From assembly GCF_020873915.1 (NCBI RefSeq), contig NZ_JAHWGP010000015.1:1-64000 (forward strand): DNA of 64,000 bases, read 5' to 3'. Under the pieces are notes generated by a model. It saw only the letters and a program-made list of their open reading frames with translations, was not told the DNA's origin and did no database searches. Position numbers and translations under genes: made by a program. Below are positions 36,442 through 44,602 of the stretch, one piece after another. Origin of the DNA: Streptomyces sp. DH5. GTDB taxonomy: Bacteria; Actinomycetota; Actinomycetes; Streptomycetales; Streptomycetaceae. Position 1 is the stretch's first letter; the number at the start of each line of letters is the position of its first letter.

Positions 36442-36678
36442 ATCTCCGTCGAGGTCGCCGAGGGTGGGCTCGGCATCCACGGTGACAGCAAGGAGAGGGA
36501 ACACGCCGGGGTGGTCCGCAGGCGCGGCCGCCGCACGGGCCAGTTCGACTATCGCACCACCCTGCCGCCGAACGCCGACACCGAGCGCGTCAGCGCGGAC
36601 CTGACGAACGGGATCCTCACGGTGCGGGTTCCGAAGAACGAGACGGGGAAGGCGCACCGCATCGAGATCCCCGGCTGA
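36436..36678 (+). pseudogene. Hsp20/alpha-crystallin C-terminal half fused to the broken gene upstream
   Basis: In another frame, from the point where the upstream homology ends, the sequence reads ISVEVAEGGLGIHGDSKERE, RTGQFDYRTTLPPNADTERV and SADLTNGILTVRVPKNETGK to a TGA at 36676. This is the second half of a small heat shock protein (Hsp20). Its start and N-terminal half are absent. A single deletion joining the two genes explains both truncations. Confidence 0.85.
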
Positions 36679-36881
36679 GCCGGGGCGCGCCCTGCGCCGG
36701 GTCACGGAGGCGTCCGCACCGCGCGGGCGCGGAGGCCGCGGAAACGGGGTCCGGCCGGTCAGCGGGCCGGGACGGGCCCCTGACGTCCCGGTGACCGAGC
36801 CATCCCACGTGTCGTGACGGAATCCGTGCGGTGCGACGGTGTGGACAGGGGCTTCGAGGCAGTGGCCGGGAAGGAAGGGTG

Positions 36882-37766
36882 GTGACCGTGGAGCTCCCGC
36901 TGGTCGTGGGTGTCGACGGATCGGATTACAGCCTGGAGGCCGTGGACTGGGCCGTGGACGAGGCCGCGCGCCTCGGGCTGCCCCTGCGGCTCGTCCACGC
37001 CTCCCTGTGGGAGCGGTACGAGGGAGGTCTCCCCTCCTTCAGAACCGGCCGTCCGGCCGAACAGGTCATGGCCGAGCACATCGCCGCGTCCGGCGCGGAG
37101 CGTGCCCGGCTGCGCAACCCGACGCTGAAGGTGTCGAGCGACGTACTGCCCGACGACGCCGTGTCCGCGCTCCTGCAGACGACTCACGAGTCCTCCGCCC
37201 TGGTCACGGGTCCCCGCGGCCGCGGAGGGATCGCGGGCATGCTGCTGGGCTCGGTGAGCCTCACGGTGGCCGCTCGTGCCGTGTGCCCGGTGGTCGTGGT
37301 GCGCGGCGGGGGACCGAACCGGCAGGGCTCCCTCGGCCGAGTGGTGGTCGGCCTCGGCGACTCCGCGGAGGCCTCGGCAGCAGCCGTGCGGTTCGCCCTC
37401 CGGGAGGCGGAGTCGCGCGGCTGCGCCCTGCACGCCGTACGGGCCTGGCGTCGTCCCGCCCACGAGCACGTGGACCATCCGCTGATCGCGGACGATGCCG
37501 CCGGTTCCGAGGAGGAGCGCGCCTCCGCCCTCCTCACCGACGCGCTGCGGGACGCCGCACGGGATCACCCGCAGGTCGAGGTACGTCGTCGGACGGTCGA
37601 GGGCCCTGCCCACAAGGCCCTCGTGGCCGCTTCCTCCGACGCCGACCTGGTGGTCGTGGGGGCGCGCGGGCGCCACGGTCACGTCGGTCTGCAACTCGGC
37701 AGGGTGGCCCACGCCCTGCTGCACCACGCCGAGTGCCCGGTGGCCGTCGTCCCCCAACGGGACTGA
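36882..37766 (+). CDS. Tandem universal stress protein
   Basis: 294 residues, two USP domains: LVVGVDGSDYSLEAVDWAVD with GPRGRGGIAGMLLGSVSLTV in the first, and VVVGARGRHGHVGLQLGRVAH ALLHH in the second, where the ATP motif is intact. GTG at 36882 is chosen because AAGGAAGG lies just ahead. GTGs at 36879 and 36888 are alternatives. It follows the broken NAPRT/Hsp20 genes at 204 bases. Confidence 0.88.
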   Translation: MTVELPLVVGVDGSDYSLEAVDWAVDEAARLGLPLRLVHASLWERYEGGLPSFRTGRPAEQVMAEHIAASGAERARLRNPTLKVSSDVLPDDAVSALLQTTHESSALVTGPRGRGGIAGMLLGSVSLTVAARAVCPVVVVRGGGPNRQGSLGRVVVGLGDSAEASAAAVRFALREAESRGCALHAVRAWRRPAHEHVDHPLIADDAAGSEEERASALLTDALRDAARDHPQVEVRRRTVEGPAHKALVAASSDADLVVVGARGRHGHVGLQLGRVAHALLHHAECPVAVVPQRD

Positions 37767-37840
37767 CCCGACGCGCGTCCCGCGCCCCGCACACCCCGTC
37801 GGCCAGGTACCACGGTCGCCCCCGTCCCGCATGCCGAAGT

Positions 37841-37860
37841 GCGCCGCCCGCGGGCGGCGC
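37841..37860. terminator. 20-base perfect palindrome after the USP gene
   Basis: GCGCCGCCCGCGGGCGGCGC is self-complementary and could fold as a terminator for the USP gene or sit in the leader of the DUF1540 gene. Confidence 0.45.
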
Positions 37861-37931
37861 GGAGAGTGGAAGACAGGAAGGGAGCGTTCCGCGAGGTCCG
37901 CTCGACTCCTCTCGAGGAAGCAGGCCCTCTC

Positions 37932-38234
37932 ATGGCAGCCACCCCCGTCATGCAACTGCCGGTCATCAGCGAATGCACGGCCGACGGCTGCGCCTACAAC
38001 CACGACCACACCTGCCATGCCGCGGCGATCACCGTGGGAGACCTCGGCGGCCCCGTCTGCGACACGTTCGTGGGCGCCGACCTGGAGGGCGGTGAGCCGT
38101 CCGTCACCGGCAGGGTCGGCGCGTGCAAGATGGCCGACTGCCGGCACAACACCGGCCTGGAGTGCCACGCCCCGTCCATCGCCGTCGGATACGAGGACGA
38201 GCAGGTCGACTGCCTGACCTACGCCCGAACCTGA
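37932..38234 (+). CDS. DUF1540 Cys-rich protein
   Basis: 100 residues with two copies of the DUF1540 motif: SECTADGCAYNHDHTCHAAA ITVG and GACKMADCRHNTGLECHAPS IAVG. Each carries four conserved Cys likely to bind a metal such as zinc. There is no signal peptide. The function of the family is unknown. GAGGAAG lies 11 bases before the ATG. Confidence 0.85.
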   Translation: MAATPVMQLPVISECTADGCAYNHDHTCHAAAITVGDLGGPVCDTFVGADLEGGEPSVTGRVGACKMADCRHNTGLECHAPSIAVGYEDEQVDCLTYART

Positions 38235-38284
38235 GGGCGGAAGGCGGCGCTCCGGGTGGCCGGCGGTCCCGTCCCGTCCGGACT

Positions 38285-38700
38285 TCACGACGCGGACACG
38301 CGGACCGCCGTGACCTTGTACTCCGGGCAGGACGTGACGGTGTCCACCACGGGGACGTGAGGCGGTTCACCCCGCTCGCGGGGAAGTGGAAGGAGCGGAA
38401 GACCTGCCCGGGGGCCGTCCGCTCACCGACGCGGACGACGAGCCGGGCCCGGCCGTGCCGGCTCTCCACGGTGACGCCCTGGCCGTCCCGCAGTGCGTAC
38501 CGGCCCGCGTCGTCGGGGTGAAGGTCCAGGAAGTCGACCGGATCGAGCGCCAGGTTGCCGCCGCGCCGCGTCATGCTCCCGGAGTTGTAGTGCGCCCAGC
38601 GCCGCCCGGTCACCAGGACCAGCGGGTAGTCGGCGTCGGGCTGTTCGCCGGGCGGGCGGCCCCGCACGCGAAAGGGGAGGACCCTGATGCCGGGGAAAGG
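38285..38700 (-). pseudogene. C-terminal remnant of a formate dehydrogenase alpha subunit
   Basis: The minus frame reads EQPDADYPLVLVTGRRWAHY, NSGSMTRRGGNLALDPVDFL and PGQVFRSFHFPASGVNRLTS, the molybdopterin-dinucleotide binding end of formate dehydrogenase or related molybdoenzymes. Near 38355 the frame shifts, and the new frame gives VDTVTSCPEYKVTAVRVSAS and the natural TGA. The catalytic domains with the Fe-S cluster and selenocysteine/cysteine site are absent. An intact enzyme would have removed the formate made by pyruvate formate-lyase. Confidence 0.8.
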
Positions 38701-38716
38701 CGTCGCTTGTGAACAT

Positions 38717-39001
38717 GTCACGACCTCCGTCGCCGGCGCGGGCATCTTCACCGTGCCGGCGCTGGTGAGTCCGGGGGCGGTCGCTCGCCAGTGGTGACCG
38801 GACCTGGCCCGTGGCCTCGGAGGCCCCGTCGGCGGATACCTCGGTGCCCGGCTCCAGCCTCGCCTGCCCGACACCGTGCTCGGGCCGCCGCTCGCCGCCC
38901 TCGTCGCCGCTCTCGGCGCACCGTACGCCGCGCAAGCCCTGACCCGACACACCGCGGGCAGCACACACAGCGGACAGGCGCCCCCGGGGACCTGTGGCTG
39001 A
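38717..39001 (+). pseudogene. TauE/SafE exporter C-terminal remnant with in-frame stop
   Basis: The frame reads VTTSVAGAGIFTVPALVSPG AVARQW, an in-frame TGA at 38795-38797, then GPVGGYLGARLQPRLPDTVL and AALVAALGAPYAAQALTRHT to TGA at 38999. This is the last third of a TauE/SafE (DUF81) exporter, with its typical GGYLGARLQPRLP helix cap. No start or N-terminal half is present. It is distinct from the intact exporter at 9639. Confidence 0.7.
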
Positions 39002-39069
39002 CCAGCGGGCTTGCTCGCCGAGAGCCCGAGGGCGGACGTTCCGTGTGCGTCACACGGCCGGCGGTCTCC

Positions 39070-39429
39070 TCACCGGCGCAGCGAGGAGACCGCGGTCTCC
39101 ACGTCGGCGTGGAAGGTGAAGACCTGATCGAGGCCGACCACCTGGAAGAGGCGCTCCAGATCGGAGTTGGCACCCGCCAGGACGAAGGGCGCGCCCGTGG
39201 CCTGGGACCGCTGGTACGCGGTGATGAACACCGTGATGCCCGTGGAGTCGCAGTACGTCATCGCGGACAGATCGAGGATCAGGCCGCGGTCGTCGGACTG
39301 TGCCTCACCGACGGCCCTCGCCAGGATGGGGGCGGAGTGGTGGTCGAGCTCGCCCGCCACTGCCAGGACGTGTGGACCGGAGGAAGCCTGGCGGGGCGTC
39401 ACGGTCAGAAGGTCGTCCGAGTCGGTCAC
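39070..39429 (-). CDS. STAS-domain anti-sigma factor antagonist
   Basis: 119 residues, a single STAS domain. The phosphorylatable Ser is in MTYCDSTGITVF, with GELDHHSAPILARAV before it. Proteins of this type (SpoIIAA, RsbV, BldG) bind an anti-sigma kinase when unphosphorylated and are reset by SpoIIE-type phosphatases, which are encoded on the other side of the 525-base spacer. The GTG at 39429 has GAGGAG 5 bases ahead. Confidence 0.88.
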   Translation of the reverse strand: MTDSDDLLTVTPRQASSGPHVLAVAGELDHHSAPILARAVGEAQSDDRGLILDLSAMTYCDSTGITVFITAYQRSQATGAPFVLAGANSDLERLFQVVGLDQVFTFHADVETAVSSLRR

Positions 39430-39954
39430 TGGTTCTCCTCGATGCGGTACTGGCGGTGCGCGGCCGGGCACAGGGTGGAAGGTACGGCGTCGTCGCCGGC
39501 GCCTACCGGACGACGACGGGGACCCGGACCGTCCGTGGCGGATCGGCTGCCGGTCCCTCGGCAGCTCCGAGCCGGGCGTCGGCGGGAGTATCCGCCCGGG
39601 CGCCGAGGGTGTCCGGCGACGGGGAGCGGCGGATGCGGTCCTGCCGGGTCCCCCCGCCGCGCAAGGACGCGGAAGGTCGCCCGAGGCGTGCCGTCATTCC
39701 CTGTCCCCGCTCGTGGTGCTGGCAATCCGCTCCGCCCGCGCAGTGGTGCCCGACCGGTTGGCCGTATCCTACGGAGTCGGCACCATGGACGGGACGGTGC
39801 CCCCGGGCGCCGTCGACGACGCCGACACCGGCCGGTCCCGGCGTCCCTCCCCGCGCACCGCCCCCGGAGGCGGTGCCGGCCCGCCCGGCCGACGCCGGGC
39901 CGGACGGCCCCGAGGGGTGCCGCGGCCGGACGGACGCGAGTGAAAGGGTGACCA
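39430..39954. other. Divergent intergenic region
   Basis: This is 525 bases between the STAS gene (minus) and the hybrid phosphatase gene (plus). The open frames here (for example 39785-39943 plus) lack homology. No clear hairpin or operator was found. It should hold both promoters. Confidence 0.4.
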
Positions 39955-42900
39955 TTGGGGCGTTCGGGAGACGCCGCGCACGAGTGCGCCGCAGTGGCCG
40001 GCGCGGACGTGTTCGCGGCCGACCGGGAGGTCGGCGGACATCTGGCGCTGGTCGACTGGCCGGCCACTCCGCTGGGGCCGCCGCAGGAGTGGCCGCAGAG
40101 CCTGCGGACCGCGGTGAGCATCCTGCTGTCGTCGCGCTTCTCCATGTGGATGGCGTGGGGCCCGGAACTGACGTTCTTCTGCAACGCCGCCTACCGGCGC
40201 GACACGCTGGGTGCCAAGTACCCGTGGGCGCTGGGACGGCCGGCGAGCGAGGTGTGGCGGGAGATCTGGGACGACATCGGCCCCCGGATCGACACCGTCA
40301 TGACCACCGGAAGGGCCACCTGGGACGAAGGGCTGCTGCTGTTCCTGGAACGGTCCGGTTACACGGAGGAGACCTACCACACCTTCAGCTACAGCCCGCT
40401 GCGTGACGACTCCGGCACGGTGGTCGGCATGCTCTGCGTGGTCAGCGAGGAGACCGAGCGCGTCATCGGCGAACGGCGCATGGCGACCCTGCGCGACCTC
40501 GGCTCCGACCCCAGTGTGGTGCGCACCGAGCAGGAGGTGCTGGCGTTCACCGACAGGCAGCTGGACCGCAACAGGCGGGACCTGCCCTTCACGCTGACCT
40601 ACCTGCTCCAGCCCGACGGCTCCGCACGCCTGGCAGGTACCACCGGCCTCCCCGCGGGGCACCCGGCGGCCCCCGAGACGTCACCGGCCGACGGCTCCGG
40701 TGTGTGGCCGGTCGCGGCACCGGCGAACGGCGAGTCCGTGCTGGTGCCGCTCGACCGCCCTCCGTTCACCGCCCTGCCGCCCGGAGACCGGTCCGAGTCG
40801 CCCGTTCAGGCCCTGGTGCTGCCCTTGCTGCGGCAGGGCGGCGCGCCGTACGGGTTCCTCGTCGCCGGACTGAACCGGTACCGGGAGCTGGACGACGCCT
40901 ACCGCGGCTTCCTCGAACTCGCGGCCGGTCATCTCGCGGCAGGCATCGCCAGCGCTCGCAGCTACCAGACCCAACAGCGGCGAGCCGAGGAACTGGCGGA
41001 ACTGGACCGGGCCAAGACCACGTTCTTCTCCAACATCAGCCACGAGCTCCGCACCCCCCTCACCCTGATCATGGGACCGACCGAAGAACTGCTCACCCGG
41101 TTCCCGCATCCCGGTTCCCCCGTGCGCGGGGAGCTGGAGGTCATCCACCGCAACGGGCTGCGGCTGGGCAAGCTCGTCAACTCCCTGCTGGACTTCTCCC
41201 GCATCGAGGCGGGCCGGATGCAGGCCCGCTACGAGTCCTCGGACCTGTCCCGGGTCACGGCCGACCTGGCCAGCGTCTTCAGATCCGCCGTCGAGAGAGC
41301 CGGCCTCGAGTTCCGCGTCGACTGTCCCGCGCTCCCCGAGGCGGTGTACATCGACCGCGGCATGTGGGAGAAGGTGATCCTCAACCTGCTGAGCAACGCG
41401 CTCAAGTTCACCTTCGACGGCTTCATCTCCGTCAGCGCGCGCGCCGAGGACGGGCATGCCGTGGTCACCCTCGCCGACACCGGCATCGGCGTGGCGCGCG
41501 AAGAGATGCCGCGGCTGTTCGAACGGTTCCACCGCATCGAGAACGCACGATCCCGCTCCCACGAGGGCAGCGGCATCGGGCTGGCCCTGGTGAAGGAACT
41601 CATCGACCTCCACGGCGGCACGATCACCGCCCACAGCATCCAGGGGGAGGGCACCTCCTTCACCATCCGCCTGCCGTTCGGCGCCGGCCACCTGGACCCC
41701 GACGCCCTCGTGCCCGCCGGGGAGAGCCGGGGACCGTCGGCCGCGGAGCCGTATGTGCAGGAGGCGCTGCGCTGGCTGCCGGACGAGGCCCCCGGCGACG
41801 TACGCCCCGTGACGACGGCCGCCGGCGCGTCGGGGTACCCCGACGGGCCCGCCCGCGTGCTGGTCGCCGACGACAACGCCGACATGCGTGCGTACCTGGC
41901 ACGCCTCCTGGGCGGCACCGGATACCGGGTGGAGACCGTCGAGGACGGGCTCGAGGCGTTGCGGGCGGTTCGTGCCGACGCACCCGACCTGGTGATCAGC
42001 GACGTGATGATGCCCGGCCTCGACGGCCTCGGGTTCGTGACCGCCCTGCGCTCCGATCCGCGGACCGCTTCGATTCCGGTGGTGCTGCTGTCCGCCCGGG
42101 CCGGGGAGGAGGCGTCCATTCAAGGACTGCAGGCCGGAGCCGACGACTATCTCGTCAAGCCCTTCGCCGCGGCCGAACTGCTCGCCCGGGTACGGGCCAA
42201 CGTCGAGCTGGCCCGTCTCCGCAACCATCAGGCGCGCTGGCGCACCGCGCTGGTCGACTCGTTGCAGGAGGCGTTCTTCGTCTGTGACGAGGCGGGGGCC
42301 GTCATCGAGATCAACGCGGCTTTCACCGACATCCTCGGCTACGCCCCCGACGGCCTGCCCTACGAGCCGGTCCACCCGTGGTGGCCCGACGTCGCCACCG
42401 ACCCCGACGCCCACGGTCAGGTCTCCGAAGCCTTCGCCCTGCTGGTGGGCAACCCCAAGGGTTCCTACACCATCCCCGTCACCCACCAGGAAGGGCACCG
42501 GCTGTGGGTGACGGCCAACTTCAACCAGGCGCAGGACCCGGACACCGGACGCCGAGTGACCGTCGGCACCTTCCGTGACGTCACCGCCGAGCACTACGCC
42601 ATCCAGCGGGAGAGCGCACAGGCGGCCCTGGGCATGTGGCTCACCCGGGCGTCCAGCCTGTCCGACGCGCTGGAGGGCACCCTGACGGAACTGAAGAACC
42701 TCTGGCGTGCCGACCGTGTGCTCGCCGTCGTGTCGACGCCGGACGGCGCGCCGTTCCTGAGGTCCACCGACGCCGGCCTCGAGTGGGAGGACCTGTCGGC
42801 GGAAGAGCGGGGCAAGGTCACCGGCTGGTTCGACCGGCCGTCGCTCACCCCGCTGCAGGACGACGCCGGAGCGGGCATCACGCTCGACCACCCGGAAGGT

Positions 42901-44103
42901 CCGATGGTGGTCTGGATCGATTTCGGGACGCGGCGTCCGTTCACCGGCGAGGATCAGCTGCTGCTGTCCCTGCTGGCAGGGCAGCTCTCCCAGGGACTGG
43001 CCCGCGCGCACCAGATCGACCAGCAGCGTGAGACCGCCCTCGCCCTGCAGCGCGCCATCCTCGGCCCGGCCGGTCTCCCCGAGGGCTTCGCCGTCCGCTA
43101 CGAACCCGCGACCCCGCCCCTGGAGGTCGGCGGTGACTGGTACGACACCGTCGCCCTTCCCGACGGCCGGATCGGCATCGTGGTCGGCGACTGCGTCGGG
43201 CGAGGTCTGGGAGCGGCCACCGTCATGGGACAACTGCGCAGCGCGTGCCGTGCCCTGCTGCTGCAGGACTCGGGCCCCGCCCAGACCCTGATGGCCCTGG
43301 ACCACTTCGCGGACGGGATCTCCGGAGCGAGGTGCACCACCGTCTTCTGCGGCGTCCTCGACCCCGACACCGGCCTGCTGACCTACTCCAGTGCGGGACA
43401 CCCGCCGGGAGTCCTCGCCCTCGCCGACGGCACCACCCGCCTGCTCGACGAAGGACGGTCCGTACCGCTGGCGGTGCGGCCGGGCACAATCCGCCCCGAG
43501 GGCAGCTGCACCGTCCCGGCCCGGGCCACGCTCCTGCTCTACACCGACGGGCTCGTGGAGCGCAGGCGGCGCCCGCTGACGGCCGGCATCGACCAGGCGG
43601 GCGAAGCCGTCCACGCCGGCCGCGATGCCGCCGTCGACGACCTCGCCGACCAGGTCATGATCCGGCTGACCCCTCCCGACGGCTACGACGACGATGTGGC
43701 GTTGCTCCTCTATCGGCGCCCGGCGCCACTGGACGTGGCCTTCCCCGCCGAATCCGCTCAGCTCGCTCCTGTACGCAAGGCCCTGCGCAACTGGCTGGAC
43801 CAGTGCGAACTCCCTCGGCACACCCTGCAGAACATCCTGGTGGCGGCGGGCGAGGCCTGTGCCAACGCCATCGAGCACGGTCATCGAGAAGCTCCCGGTG
43901 CTCCCGTCCGGCTGCGTGCCGAGGCCCGGGCCGGCGATCTGCGCCTGACCGTCGCCGACTCCGGACGGTGGAAGACGCCCCAGCCCGGGGCCGGCACCCA
44001 CCGAGGCCGTGGGGTGGCGTTGATGCGCGCTCTGATGCAACAGGTCACCATCACTTCCGGTGCGACCGGCACCACCGTCGACATGCACACGAGGATCGCC
44101 TGA
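39955..44103 (+). CDS. Hybrid histidine kinase-receiver-SpoIIE phosphatase-anti-sigma kinase
   Basis: 1382 residues. In order: PAS-like domain (about 30-165), GAF-like (about 190-340), HisKA with His363 (FFSNISHELRTPLTLIMGPT), HATPase (about 460-575, NLLSNALKFTFDG and GSGIGLALVKELIDLHGG), receiver with Asp683 (LVISDVMMPGLDG), PAS (about 760-880), GAF (about 890-1020), PP2C/SpoIIE (about 1030-1245, EVGGDWYDTVALPDGRIGIV, SAGHPPGVLALADG, LYTDGLVERR, DDDVALLLYRR) and an RsbW-like HATPase (about 1255-1380, NILVAAGEACANAIEHGH). It thus joins sensing, phosphorelay, dephosphorylation of a STAS protein and its kinase in one chain. The TTG start has AAAGGG ahead. The STAS gene overlaps the stop. Confidence 0.88.
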   Translation: MGRSGDAAHECAAVAGADVFAADREVGGHLALVDWPATPLGPPQEWPQSLRTAVSILLSSRFSMWMAWGPELTFFCNAAYRRDTLGAKYPWALGRPASEVWREIWDDIGPRIDTVMTTGRATWDEGLLLFLERSGYTEETYHTFSYSPLRDDSGTVVGMLCVVSEETERVIGERRMATLRDLGSDPSVVRTEQEVLAFTDRQLDRNRRDLPFTLTYLLQPDGSARLAGTTGLPAGHPAAPETSPADGSGVWPVAAPANGESVLVPLDRPPFTALPPGDRSESPVQALVLPLLRQGGAPYGFLVAGLNRYRELDDAYRGFLELAAGHLAAGIASARSYQTQQRRAEELAELDRAKTTFFSNISHELRTPLTLIMGPTEELLTRFPHPGSPVRGELEVIHRNGLRLGKLVNSLLDFSRIEAGRMQARYESSDLSRVTADLASVFRSAVERAGLEFRVDCPALPEAVYIDRGMWEKVILNLLSNALKFTFDGFISVSARAEDGHAVVTLADTGIGVAREEMPRLFERFHRIENARSRSHEGSGIGLALVKELIDLHGGTITAHSIQGEGTSFTIRLPFGAGHLDPDALVPAGESRGPSAAEPYVQEALRWLPDEAPGDVRPVTTAAGASGYPDGPARVLVADDNADMRAYLARLLGGTGYRVETVEDGLEALRAVRADAPDLVISDVMMPGLDGLGFVTALRSDPRTASIPVVLLSARAGEEASIQGLQAGADDYLVKPFAAAELLARVRANVELARLRNHQARWRTALVDSLQEAFFVCDEAGAVIEINAAFTDILGYAPDGLPYEPVHPWWPDVATDPDAHGQVSEAFALLVGNPKGSYTIPVTHQEGHRLWVTANFNQAQDPDTGRRVTVGTFRDVTAEHYAIQRESAQAALGMWLTRASSLSDALEGTLTELKNLWRADRVLAVVSTPDGAPFLRSTDAGLEWEDLSAEERGKVTGWFDRPSLTPLQDDAGAGITLDHPEGPMVVWIDFGTRRPFTGEDQLLLSLLAGQLSQGLARAHQIDQQRETALALQRAILGPAGLPEGFAVRYEPATPPLEVGGDWYDTVALPDGRIGIVVGDCVGRGLGAATVMGQLRSACRALLLQDSGPAQTLMALDHFADGISGARCTTVFCGVLDPDTGLLTYSSAGHPPGVLALADGTTRLLDEGRSVPLAVRPGTIRPEGSCTVPARATLLLYTDGLVERRRRPLTAGIDQAGEAVHAGRDAAVDDLADQVMIRLTPPDGYDDDVALLLYRRPAPLDVAFPAESAQLAPVRKALRNWLDQCELPRHTLQNILVAAGEACANAIEHGHREAPGAPVRLRAEARAGDLRLTVADSGRWKTPQPGAGTHRGRGVALMRALMQQVTITSGATGTTVDMHTRIA

Positions 44104-44390
44104 TGACCACACCACTCACCCTCACGTCCGGTCGACGGGCCGACGGCACGGCTCTGTTGACGGTGGCAGGCGAGATCGACATGAGCAACGTCGAGGAGCT
44201 GGCCACGGCCATCGACACCACCGAGGGGCCACTGGTGCTCGATCTGACCGCCGTCGAGTACCTCGACAGCGCGGGTCTGAGCGTTCTCTTCCGGTACACC
44301 GATCGCATGGAACTCGTCGTCACGCCGCTGCTGGCGCCGGTGCTGGAGATCACCGGACTCGCCGACCTGACGACGGTGCACGGCCTGTGA
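44103..44390 (+). CDS. STAS-domain anti-sigma factor antagonist
   Basis: 95 residues, single STAS domain, with Ser in AVEYLDSAGLSVLFRYTDR and ALLTVAGEIDMSNVEELATA in front. Its ATG shares a base with the stop of the hybrid phosphatase (TGATG), so they are coupled, and it is the natural substrate of that protein's PP2C and kinase domains. No sigma factor gene is in the window. Confidence 0.88.
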   Translation: MTTPLTLTSGRRADGTALLTVAGEIDMSNVEELATAIDTTEGPLVLDLTAVEYLDSAGLSVLFRYTDRMELVVTPLLAPVLEITGLADLTTVHGL

Positions 44391-44602
44391 TGACCCTGTC
44401 CTGGACCGTCCCACCCGGTGCGGTCTCCCCGCGCACCGTCGTCGGTGCCTGCCGTCGACCCGGACCGGGCCTCTCATCCCGACCGGGGCATGTGATGATC
44501 TGATGGGTGCTCCTTCCATGGCTTCTTCGAGACCGGCCGGGCGTCCGGGGCGATGAACTCCTTCGGCGGGCTATCGTCCCGACCGAGGGGTGAGGAGAAG
44601 GT

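Noticed and set aside
33300-36536. 1078-codon minus-strand frame that includes the phosphotransferase/kinase
   Set aside because: The part upstream of 34883 lies opposite intact or remnant plus-strand genes and has no homology. The real gene starts at 34883.
36774-36789. GGGCCCCTGACGTCCC as a further DevR-box
   Set aside because: The spacing between half-sites is 6 bases instead of 4, so it does not fit the pattern of the other sites.
39785-39943. 52-codon plus-strand frame upstream of the hybrid phosphatase
   Set aside because: There is no ribosome site of note, no homology, and the composition is like other chance frames in the spacer.
40681-44115. 1144-codon minus-strand frame opposite the hybrid phosphatase gene
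   Set aside because: It is a shadow frame. The plus strand carries nine recognisable domains.
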